Below are positions 51,429-58,850 of a stretch of DNA of 64,000 bases, one piece after another. The stretch covers positions 197,001-261,000 of the forward strand of contig NZ_CP011028.1 of the NCBI RefSeq assembly GCF_002221525.1. The letters run 5' to 3'. Each line of letters starts with the position of its first letter. Within the stretch, counting starts at the first letter, position 1. The DNA comes from Pseudoalteromonas espejiana DSM 9414. GTDB taxonomy: Bacteria > Pseudomonadota > Gammaproteobacteria > Enterobacterales > Alteromonadaceae. The position numbers and the translations under genes were made by a program. The notes below the pieces were generated by a model. That model searched no databases, was not told the DNA's origin, and saw only the letters and a list, made by a program, of their open reading frames with translations.

Positions 51429-52577
51429 TTAAAAAGACGTAATTTGTAATCCTGAACCTGCTGAACATACGTAAATGTCGGCATTTAAGTTAAAGCGTTC
51501 AAAGTAGTGTTGCTCTACTGCTGCCTTAATTAGTGGCACTTCTGCATCACGACATAAACAAACAATCGCACCGCCAAAGCCGCCACCGGTCATGCGTACT
51601 GCACCGCGTTCGCCCATGGCTTCTTTACAAATTTCTACTAGGCCATCGGTTGCTGGTACGGTTACCTCAAAGTAATGTTTAAGCGACTGGTGCGATGCAG
51701 CCATTAGCTCACGTAGCGCGTCAATGTCGTTATCTTGCAGCGCTTTAGTTGCTGCAATTACACGGTCGTTTTCGCTAATTACGTGGTGTGCACGTTTGTA
51801 TTCGTTTTCGCTTAATGCGTCTTTTGTTGCTTCAAGCGTGGCCATGGTTGCTTTACGAAGTGTGGCTACATTCATTTTTGCAGCTGCTTGCTCACAGTCA
51901 ACACGACGTTGGTTGTATTCGCTATCTACCAATTTACGTGGGTAGTTAGAGTTAACAATAACAATGTTTAAATCATCCGGTACTTTTACAGACTCAGTGG
52001 CTAGGTTTTCACAGTCAATTAAAAGAGCATGGCCGTTTTCGCCTTTTGCTGAAATAAGCTGATCCATAATGCCCGATTGGCAATGCATAAAGTCGTTTTC
52101 GGCTTCTTGGCCTAGTAATGCAATTTTTTCTTCGCTTAAACCAAGCTGTGCAATATGGTTAAACATACCACCAACAGCAACTTCCAGCGCAGCTGATGAC
52201 GATAAACCACTGCCTTGCGGTAAGTTACTGTCGATCAGTAAATCGGCGCCGCGTAAAGTGTGGCCCGCACGCTTTAATACAAATGACACGGCACGAATAT
52301 AGTTACCCCATTGCGATTGCCCTTGGCTGATGTCTTCATCAACGCTAAAGCTGTCTTTTTCGCCTGGGTAATTTAACGAATGCACGGTAATAATGTTGTC
52401 GTCGCGCTCTTTAAACATAACTTGAGTACGAAACTCTAACGAGCACGGAAATACAAACCCATCGTTGTAATCGGTAAATTCGCCAATTAGGTTTACACGC
52501 CCTGGCGCTGCAGCAATACCTTGAGCAGGCGCACCGTACAGTGATAAAAATTGTTGTTGAAAATCGTTAAGCGTCAT
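51429..52577 (-). CDS. galK: Galactokinase
   Basis: GalK phosphorylates alpha-galactose to galactose-1-phosphate in the cytoplasm. The 382-residue GHMP kinase shows GRVNLIGEFTDYNDGFVFPCSLE (galactose binding), LPQGSGLSSSAALEVAVGG (ATP-binding GHMP motif), CQSGIMDQLISAKG with the catalytic aspartate, and RMTGGGFGGAIVCL. Its start overlaps the end of galT by 11 bases, so translation is coupled. Confidence 0.97.
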   Translation of the reverse strand: MTLNDFQQQFLSLYGAPAQGIAAAPGRVNLIGEFTDYNDGFVFPCSLEFRTQVMFKERDDNIITVHSLNYPGEKDSFSVDEDISQGQSQWGNYIRAVSFVLKRAGHTLRGADLLIDSNLPQGSGLSSSAALEVAVGGMFNHIAQLGLSEEKIALLGQEAENDFMHCQSGIMDQLISAKGENGHALLIDCENLATESVKVPDDLNIVIVNSNYPRKLVDSEYNQRRVDCEQAAAKMNVATLRKATMATLEATKDALSENEYKRAHHVISENDRVIAATKALQDNDIDALRELMAASHQSLKHYFEVTVPATDGLVEICKEAMGERGAVRMTGGGFGGAIVCLCRDAEVPLIKAAVEQHYFERFNLNADIYVCSAGSGLQITSF

Positions 52578-53631
52578 CTGTGTGTCCTGCTGTTTTTTTA
52601 TAGTGTGTGGTACTGGCTGCTTGTAAAATAGAGGCAGCTGTTTCTGCGCTTAAATCGCGCTGGCTTTCACCTAGCATTTCGTAGCCAACCATGTGTTTTT
52701 TCACGGTAGCAGAGCGAAGTAGCGGCGGGTAAAAATGAGCATGTAAGCGCCAATGTTGCTCATCTGAGCCACGATTAGCGGGTGCATTGTGCCACCCCAT
52801 AGAATACGGGAAGCTACAATTAAATACGTTGTCGTATTTAGTGGTTAATACTTTAAGTGCCTGTGCTAAAGAGTCTGTTTGCGCATCGTTTAGCTGGCTA
52901 AAGTTTTGAATGTTATCTTTAGTTACGAGTAGTGTTTCAAACGGCCATGCTGCCCAAAATGGCACCACAACAAGCCAGTGCTCGTTTTCAAATACGACGC
53001 GGGTTTTATCTGCTTGTTCTTTTTGCACGTAATCGGCAAGCATCGCGCTGCCATGCTTTTTAAAATAGGCAAGCTGCTGCGTATCTTCGGCTTCTATTTC
53101 GGTTGATAAGTGCGAATGCGCCCATACTTGGCCGTGCGGATGAGGTTGCGAGCAACCCATTATCTCGCCTTTATTTTCAAATACCTGAACACACTCGTAG
53201 TGCTGTGCAAGTTCTGTGTAGTTGTCTTTCCAGGTTTTTACAACTTCGTGCAGGGCGTCGTGCTCAAGCTCAGGTAGTGTTTTGTTATGCTCTGGCGAAA
53301 AACAAATCACACGGCATTCGCCGCTTGCTTCGTCGGCAATAAATAAATCGCTGTCTGACTCTAAGCTTTGCGGTTGCTCGTTGGCATTAGGGGTTAGTGC
53401 ACCAAAGTCATTTCTAAATACATGCGTGTATTTGTAATCTGGGTTGCTGTCGCCATTTGCACGGGTGTTACCTGGGCAAAGTGGGCAGCTTTCATCGTGC
53501 TTTGGCAGTACGCTTTCGTTTACTGCTTCTGTTGCGCCTAACCATGGGCGGTTATTACGATGCGGTGATACTAATACCCAACGCCCCGTTAGCGGGTTTT
53601 TACGTCTGTGAGTACTTTCTAATAAAGCCAT
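52567..53631 (-). CDS. galT: Galactose-1-phosphate uridylyltransferase
   Basis: GalT exchanges UMP between UDP-glucose and galactose-1-phosphate. The start is taken as the ATG at 53631, one base after the galE stop and eight bases after GGAG. An earlier frame start inside galE would add six residues without homology. The 354-residue HIT-superfamily protein has the zinc site CPLCPG and the active-site PHPHGQVWAHSHLSTE (nucleophilic histidine). GWHNAPANRGSDEQHWRLHAHFYPPLLRS is in the C-terminal half. galE-galT-galK overlap or nearly touch. Confidence 0.97.
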   Translation of the reverse strand: MALLESTHRRKNPLTGRWVLVSPHRNNRPWLGATEAVNESVLPKHDESCPLCPGNTRANGDSNPDYKYTHVFRNDFGALTPNANEQPQSLESDSDLFIADEASGECRVICFSPEHNKTLPELEHDALHEVVKTWKDNYTELAQHYECVQVFENKGEIMGCSQPHPHGQVWAHSHLSTEIEAEDTQQLAYFKKHGSAMLADYVQKEQADKTRVVFENEHWLVVVPFWAAWPFETLLVTKDNIQNFSQLNDAQTDSLAQALKVLTTKYDNVFNCSFPYSMGWHNAPANRGSDEQHWRLHAHFYPPLLRSATVKKHMVGYEMLGESQRDLSAETAASILQAASTTHYKKTAGHTDDA

Positions 53632-53632
53632 G

Positions 53633-54646
53633 TTAACTCTCCAACCCACTTGGGTAATTAGTTTGCCAGCGCCATGTATCGTTGGTCATGTCGCTAAGTG
53701 TTAGTTCTGCGTGCCAGTTAAGGGTGGTTTGCGCTTTTGTGGCATCGGCATAATTACAGGCAATATCGCCTGCACGGCGCGGTGCACTTTTATAAGGAAT
53801 ATCTTTATTAGCTGATGCGCTAAATGCTTTGATCATATCAAGCACTGAATAACCTTGGCCTGTGCCTAGGTTATAAGCATGAAATGCGGTATCTGTTTTG
53901 TGCTGCATAAAGGCCGCTACATGGCCTTTCGCTAAATCTAAAACGTGAATATAGTCGCGCACGCCAGTGCCATCTTCAGTGTCGTAGTCGTCACCAAAAA
54001 TATTAACCACTTCGCGTTTGCCTACCGCAGTTTGGGCAATAAAGGGCATTAAATTATTTGGAATACCATTTGGGCTTTCGCCTAATAAACCGCTTGGGTG
54101 TGCACCTACTGGGTTAAAGTAACGAAGCGCTATACCCATAAATTTGCTATTAGCCTTACATACGTCTTGCATGGCTTGCTCAACCATGACTTTAGTCCAA
54201 CCATAAGGGTTGGTCGCGCGTATAGGGTGTTTTTCATCTATAGGCAAGTAGTCTGGCTCGCCATACACAGTGGCTGATGAGCTAAATATAATGTGGTTAA
54301 CGCCTTCGTCTTGCATGTTTTGTAGCATGCTTAATGTACCCGACACATTATTTTGGTAATAACGCAGTGGTTGCTCGGTTGATTCACCTACCGCTTTTAA
54401 TGCTGCAAAGTGAAATACAGCCTCGGCTTGGGTGTGTTTAAGGGCAAGTTTAAACTGCTGCTCGTCTTGAATGTCGCCTAAAATGAACTCAAACCGAGTA
54501 CCGGTAATTTTTTCGAGTTGATCAAGCACACGGGGGCTTGCATTAGATAAGTTATCGTAAATAACAGGGGTTATGCCTGCTTCATGAAGTGCAATACATG
54601 TGTGGCTACCTATGTAACCCATGCCGCCTGTAACTAAAACTTTCAT
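53633..54646 (-). CDS. galE: UDP-glucose 4-epimerase
   Basis: GalE interconverts UDP-galactose and UDP-glucose, closing the Leloir cycle and supplying UDP-galactose for surface glycans. The 337-residue extended SDR has the NAD motif VTGGMGYIGSHT, the catalytic S/Y/K set in IFSSSATVYGEP and NPYGWTKVMVEQ, and ALRYFNPVGAHPSGLLGESPNGIPNNLMPF. It is the first gene of the operon galE-galT-galK-oxidoreductase-hydrolase. A palindrome matching the TonB-receptor operator precedes it (54664-54682). Confidence 0.97.
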   Translation of the reverse strand: MKVLVTGGMGYIGSHTCIALHEAGITPVIYDNLSNASPRVLDQLEKITGTRFEFILGDIQDEQQFKLALKHTQAEAVFHFAALKAVGESTEQPLRYYQNNVSGTLSMLQNMQDEGVNHIIFSSSATVYGEPDYLPIDEKHPIRATNPYGWTKVMVEQAMQDVCKANSKFMGIALRYFNPVGAHPSGLLGESPNGIPNNLMPFIAQTAVGKREVVNIFGDDYDTEDGTGVRDYIHVLDLAKGHVAAFMQHKTDTAFHAYNLGTGQGYSVLDMIKAFSASANKDIPYKSAPRRAGDIACNYADATKAQTTLNWHAELTLSDMTNDTWRWQTNYPSGLES

Positions 54647-54663
54647 GTGTTTTCTCGAAATGT

Positions 54664-54682
54664 GTATTTATATGATAAATAC
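54664..54682. promoter_or_regulatory. Palindromic operator upstream of galE
   Basis: GTATTTATATGATAAATAC has perfect 8-bp arms (GTATTTAT/ATAAATAC) around ATG. It matches the receptor site (33270-33288) at all but two of 19 positions. It sits 18-36 bp before the galE start, so a bound repressor would block transcription or initiation. Confidence 0.68.
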
Positions 54683-54989
54683 TACTATTAAGGTGGTCTA
54701 AAAACAATAGTTATGATTACCCGTAATTTCAAATAAAAGCACAAAAAACACACAATCATAGCGTAGGCTAAAATTATAAATGGTGTGGTTTTGCAATTAG
54801 TAACAGTTGCTTAGGTTTATCAATTAATTCTATAAACTGATTCTATTAGCTAGCTAATTATCAGTGTAGCGTGGTGGTGATAGTATAAATTGGTAAATAG
54901 CAGTGAGTTTAGTGGGTATAAATGTTTGGCATTTTAGCAGCCCCCGTACTTGCGCTGTAAATAACATTAATAAATTAGGAATGATCAAC
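54683..54989. other. Intergenic region between galE and the SDR gene
   Basis: No gene. A near-palindrome at 54836-54865 has a perfect centre ATTAGCTAGCTAAT (54845-54858) and outer arms ACTGAT/ATCAGT. This looks like an operator for the SDR gene. The rest is AT-rich. Confidence 0.45.
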
Positions 54990-55820
54990 ATGAATAAAAC
55001 AATTTTATTAACAGGCGCTACCGACGGCATAGGCCTAGAAACTGCAAAAATGCTACTCGCACAAGGTCACACTGTACTATTGCACGGGCGTAATCAAGAT
55101 AAGCTAAACAATGTACAAGGGGCTTTAAACGAGCAATACCCACAAGCAAATACAGCAACCTATGTAGCCGACTTAAGTGTTATGGCGCAGGTGCAAACAT
55201 TTGCGCACACAGTATTAGCTGACCTACAGCAAAGCGGCAAAACATTAGATGTACTTATTAACAACGCCGGTGTGTACAAACTTGCTGATATAACTACAGC
55301 AGAGGGTCTTGATGCCCGCTTTGCGGTAAATACCTTTGCTCCTTATTTACTTACTAAATTGCTATTGCCTGTTATGAATGCGCAATCGCGTGTTGTAAAT
55401 GTATCGTCTGCTGCACAATCAAGCGTTAACTTTGAGTCGTTAGTGGGAAAAAAACCACTATCAGATAGTGCAGCCTACGCACAGAGCAAATTGGCTATTA
55501 CTATGTGGTCGCGCCATTTAGGGCTTGAATTAAAAGGCATGGGGCCATTAGTGGTGTCGGTAAACCCTAAATCGCTACTAGGTAGTAAAATGGTAAAAGA
55601 TGCTTACGGACTTGATGGCGGCGACTTAAAACTAGGTGCCGATATTTTTTGCCGTGCAGCTTTAAGCGATGAATTTAAAGACGCAACAGGCCTTTACTTT
55701 GATAATGATGCAGAGCGCTTTGCACCTCCACACCCTGATGCACTTAACAGCGCTAAAAACCAGCAGCTTATTGATACCCTAGATACTGTATTAGCGCAGC
55801 TTAAACTAGGTAATGCATAG
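54990..55820 (+). CDS. SDR-family oxidoreductase
   Basis: The ATG at 54990 after AGGA (54978-54981) gives 276 residues starting MNKTILLTGATDGIGLETAKML, the proper SDR N-terminus; the longer frame from 54903 is not supported. It shows TGATDGIG, NNAGVY, a catalytic serine (NVSSAAQSSV) and tyrosine/lysine (YAQSKLA). The family is close to retinol dehydrogenase/WW-domain-type SDRs. Its stop overlaps the start of the next gene by one base. Substrate unknown; the partner monooxygenase suggests quinone or phenolic redox chemistry. Confidence 0.85.
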   Translation: MNKTILLTGATDGIGLETAKMLLAQGHTVLLHGRNQDKLNNVQGALNEQYPQANTATYVADLSVMAQVQTFAHTVLADLQQSGKTLDVLINNAGVYKLADITTAEGLDARFAVNTFAPYLLTKLLLPVMNAQSRVVNVSSAAQSSVNFESLVGKKPLSDSAAYAQSKLAITMWSRHLGLELKGMGPLVVSVNPKSLLGSKMVKDAYGLDGGDLKLGADIFCRAALSDEFKDATGLYFDNDAERFAPPHPDALNSAKNQQLIDTLDTVLAQLKLGNA

Positions 55821-56173
55821 TGAGTGAGCAAATAACCTGGACCGTAGAAGGCCAAATTAAAGACGGCAAATACGATCAGTTTTTAGAGGTAATGCAGCAA
55901 CTTATTGCTTTAGCTAAAAGCGAAGCGGGCACTGTAATGTACGAGTGGACGATAAGTGAAGATAAACGCAATGTACATATTTACGAGCGCTATCAAAACG
56001 AGGCCGCGGCTAAATTACACCTACAAGGGTGGGGCGAAAGCGGCCCATTGTTTTTAAGTGTGGTTGATATGCAGCGAGTGACTGTATACAGCCAGCTTAG
56101 TGAAGAATTTGCTAAAGCCTTTGCAGGTCCTAGCACTGTATTTATGACACCCATAGGTGGGTTTGTAAATTAG
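55820..56173 (+). CDS. Putative quinol monooxygenase (ABM/YgiN-like)
   Basis: A 117-residue ferredoxin-like dimeric alpha/beta-barrel of the antibiotic-biosynthesis-monooxygenase type. Marks are WTVEGQIKDGKYDQFLEVMQQLIALAKSEAGTVMYEWTISEDKRNVHIYERYQNEAAAKLHLQ. Small members such as YgiN act on quinols without a cofactor. It begins with GTG at 55820, overlapping the SDR stop by one base, so the two are translated together. A terminator follows. Confidence 0.82.
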   Translation: MSEQITWTVEGQIKDGKYDQFLEVMQQLIALAKSEAGTVMYEWTISEDKRNVHIYERYQNEAAAKLHLQGWGESGPLFLSVVDMQRVTVYSQLSEEFAKAFAGPSTVFMTPIGGFVN

Positions 56174-56193
56174 AAAGTAGTAAACGTTTTACC

Positions 56194-56239
56194 CTTTGTT
56201 GATCAACAAAGAGTTCACCTAACGGTGAACTCTTTTTTC
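56194..56239 (+). terminator. Double hairpin ending the SDR/monooxygenase operon
   Basis: A perfect 18-bp palindrome (56194-56211, CTTTGTTGATCAACAAAG) runs into a classic terminator: AGAGTTCACC (56210-56219) with GGTGAACTCT (56224-56233), then T residues. The A residues on the left of the second stem also suit the convergent YdcH gene. Confidence 0.88.
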
Positions 56240-56250
56240 GTTTTAGAGGG

Positions 56251-56493
56251 CTACTCAGCTTTTAGCATGCGCTGGTAAAGCCAGTCTTTTAATTCAGAGC
56301 GGTCGTGTTTTAGCTGGTGCATTTGCTCATCACTAATGGGTGCGTCTTTAAGTTCAAGCACTCTAATTTCTTTATCGAGCTTGTCATACTGCTGCGCTTT
56401 TTCTGCAAAGTCGGCATCGTCTTGGTTCAGCTTTGCAATGGTATTTAAGTGATCTGGAAAGTCGTTGGTTAATGAGTGGTCTTCGCCTAACAT
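56251..56493 (-). CDS. YdcH/DUF465-family small protein
   Basis: An 80-residue charged helical protein, MLGEDHSLTNDFPDHLNTI at the N-terminus, then LNQDDADFAEKAQQYDKLDKEIRVLELKDAPISDEQMHQLKHDRSELKDWLYQRML. This matches the DUF465/YdcH family (FPEH...L...D..F.....Y..LD..I). The function is unknown; it is cytoplasmic and predicted to form a helical hairpin. GGAGCG precedes the ATG on the minus strand. Single gene. Confidence 0.88.
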   Translation of the reverse strand: MLGEDHSLTNDFPDHLNTIAKLNQDDADFAEKAQQYDKLDKEIRVLELKDAPISDEQMHQLKHDRSELKDWLYQRMLKAE

Positions 56494-56639
56494 ATTCGCT
56501 CCTTAGTAGGATATAAATGAGTTGTTTAAGTGAATTACTACCTTTTCATTTATTACTCTGGGGTTTAGACAATCATAAATCAACCATTGCTAACCTAAAT
56601 TGATATAGCGCAAATAACCGTTTAGTTTTAAACCCAGTG

Positions 56640-57533
56640 CTATTTTTCCCAATAAGGGGTTTCGCCAAAGTACTCAATAAAGTGATCGATAAACGCACGT
56701 ACTTTAGGCGCTAAAAGACGATTACTTGGGTACACTGCCCAAATAGCGGTATTAGCAACTAGCGGGTAATCTTTTAAAATTTCGACTAGGCGGCCATCAT
56801 TTAAATACTCATAGCTGCACCAGTTAGAACTTATAGTTACACCTAGCCCCATAGCACATGCATCTCGTACGGCTTCACCGTTATCAAATCGAAGTGCGCC
56901 TTTGGTTTTTATATTTAATGTATCTTGCTCTGCTTTAAACGCCCAGCTTTCTACTCCTGCTAAATTAATGGTTTGATGGTTTACTAAATCTTGCGGTGTT
57001 TTAGGTAAACCATTTTTTGCAATGTACTCGGGCGATGCACACACAATACGGCTGTCGGTGGCAAGTTTACGGGCAATTAGGTTTGAATCTTTAAGAGCTG
57101 CATCACGAATAGCGATATCAAAGCCGCCTTCTACTAAATCAACGATGGCATCGCTAAAGCGACAATCTATGGTGAGATCAGGGTACTTTTGAGTAAAGCT
57201 TTTTAACGCAGGCACTATGTGCATACGCCCAAAAGAGGCGGGTGCAGTAATACGCAATGTGCCCTGCGGCACTAAGCTGCCAGCGCCTACAGAGGCGCGT
57301 GCGGTTTCAAGTGTGGCTAATACCTCTTCTGCATGAGGTAAAAATGCTTCACCTTCTTCAGTAAGCGACACCTTACGTGTGGTGCGATGAATAAGCCTAA
57401 CCCCTAAGCTATCTTCTAATTTACTAATATACGCGCTAGCTACTGCTGGCGATAAATTTAGTTCTCGCCCTGCAAGGCTAATATTATGGGTATTAGCTAT
57501 GCGTACAAATAAAGCAATGTGGTCGTTATTCAT
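56640..57533 (-). CDS. LysR-family transcriptional regulator
   Basis: A 297-residue LysR regulator with an N-terminal winged helix (HNISLAGRELNLSPAVASAYISKLEDSLGVRLIHRTTRKVSLTEEG, about 14-58). A periplasmic-binding-like effector domain follows (ITAPASFGRMHIVPALKSFTQKYPDLTIDCRFSD). It belongs to the group that usually controls a divergent oxidoreductase gene, and the quinone-oxidoreductase-like gene starts 125 bp away on the other strand. That gene is therefore the likely target. Confidence 0.93.
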   Translation of the reverse strand: MNNDHIALFVRIANTHNISLAGRELNLSPAVASAYISKLEDSLGVRLIHRTTRKVSLTEEGEAFLPHAEEVLATLETARASVGAGSLVPQGTLRITAPASFGRMHIVPALKSFTQKYPDLTIDCRFSDAIVDLVEGGFDIAIRDAALKDSNLIARKLATDSRIVCASPEYIAKNGLPKTPQDLVNHQTINLAGVESWAFKAEQDTLNIKTKGALRFDNGEAVRDACAMGLGVTISSNWCSYEYLNDGRLVEILKDYPLVANTAIWAVYPSNRLLAPKVRAFIDHFIEYFGETPYWEK

Positions 57534-57658
57534 TCGCTATTCTCAATATTATTTTGAAACAGATTGTACATTTAGCTTTATTATCATTTATATCAAGTGA
57601 AACTACAATGAAGCCTCATTACAAGATTACACATCAACAAATAACAGAGGCAATACCC

Positions 57659-58648
57659 ATGAAAGCAATGACAATTAATAATTTTGGTGGCACTGAAGAA
57701 TTTGTAGCAGCAGACGTTGCAAAACCACAAGTAACAGCAGGCAACGTGTTAGTTCGTATTGCTGCAACGAGCGTAAATACAATTGATATGATGATTCGTC
57801 AAATGGGTGCTGACCTACCATTTGCTCCAAAGCTACCTGGTATTTTAGGTATGGACTTTGCGGGTACCATTGAAGCAGTTGGTGAAGGCGTAACAGAATT
57901 TGCAGTAGGCGACGAAATTTACGGTTGTGCGGGTGGCTTAGGCGACTTACCAGGTGCACTTGCAGAGTTTATGCTTGCAGATAAGCGTTTAATTGCTCAC
58001 AAACCTAAAAACTTAACAATGAAAGAAGCGGCAGCTATTCCACTTGTAGGTATTACAGCACTTGAAGGTTTAACACGTGCAAATGTAAGCGCAGGCCAAA
58101 AAGTATTAGTACACGGCGGAGCAGGTGGTGTAGGCCATTTAGCAGTACAACTTGCTAAGCATTTTGGCGCAGATGTTTACTCAACAGGCGGTAACGCTGA
58201 GCAATTAGCCCTTATTGAAAGCTTTGGCGCAACAGGCATTAACTTTAAAGACGAAACCGTAGAGCAATACGTTGAAAAACACACAAGCAACGTTGGTTTT
58301 GACATGGTGTTTGACACAGTAGGCGGCGGTAACCTGACTAACTCTTTTGCAGCAGCAAAATTAAATGCTCAGGTATCTACAACGCTTTCTTTATTGGAAC
58401 TTGATTTAAGCCCAGTACACTTTAAAGGGTTATCGTTAAATGTAATCTTTATGCTTATTCCAATGATTCACGACTTTAACCGTCAAGACCATGGCGACAA
58501 ACTAGCACAGCTTGCACAAATTGTTGAAGCAGGCGGTATGCGCCCTGTACTTGATGAGCAATCGTTTACACTTGCCGACACAGCTAAAGCACACGACCGT
58601 TTAGCTAGCGGCCAAGCAATGGGTAAAGTGGTAATTGACGTAGAGTAA
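57659..58648 (+). CDS. NADP-dependent quinone-oxidoreductase-like protein (MDR superfamily)
   Basis: The ATG at 57659 follows AGAGG (57645-57649) and gives 329 residues beginning MKAMTINNFGGTEEF; upstream residues from 57554 do not fit the family. It shows the GroES-like domain (LPGILGMDFAGTIEAVGEGVTEFAVGDEIYGC) and the NADPH motif VLVHGGAGGVGHLAVQLAKHFGADVYSTGG. No zinc-binding cysteine cluster is present, so it is a quinone-reductase/enoyl-reductase type enzyme. It is divergent from a LysR gene and has its own terminator. Confidence 0.9.
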   Translation: MKAMTINNFGGTEEFVAADVAKPQVTAGNVLVRIAATSVNTIDMMIRQMGADLPFAPKLPGILGMDFAGTIEAVGEGVTEFAVGDEIYGCAGGLGDLPGALAEFMLADKRLIAHKPKNLTMKEAAAIPLVGITALEGLTRANVSAGQKVLVHGGAGGVGHLAVQLAKHFGADVYSTGGNAEQLALIESFGATGINFKDETVEQYVEKHTSNVGFDMVFDTVGGGNLTNSFAAAKLNAQVSTTLSLLELDLSPVHFKGLSLNVIFMLIPMIHDFNRQDHGDKLAQLAQIVEAGGMRPVLDEQSFTLADTAKAHDRLASGQAMGKVVIDVE

Positions 58649-58678
58649 TTACGTACCCTATTTAAAAACCTATTTATG

Positions 58679-58703
58679 AGCCGCTAGCATTAGCGGCTTT
58701 TTT
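58679..58703 (+). terminator. Rho-independent terminator of the MDR gene
   Basis: AGCCGCTA (58679-58686) pairs with TAGCGGCT (58691-58698) around GCAT, followed by T residues. Confidence 0.93.
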
Positions 58704-58850
58704 ATTTGCGCTAATTACATTTCTTAGTTGTTTTACTGCAAAAAAATGAATAATAATCGGGGTGGTTACGCTCTGTATACAAATGTACGTAGTTAAGCAC
58801 TTTTAATTACGTTTTAGACTAATTATTTAAAAGTTAAGTAGTGAAGCGCC

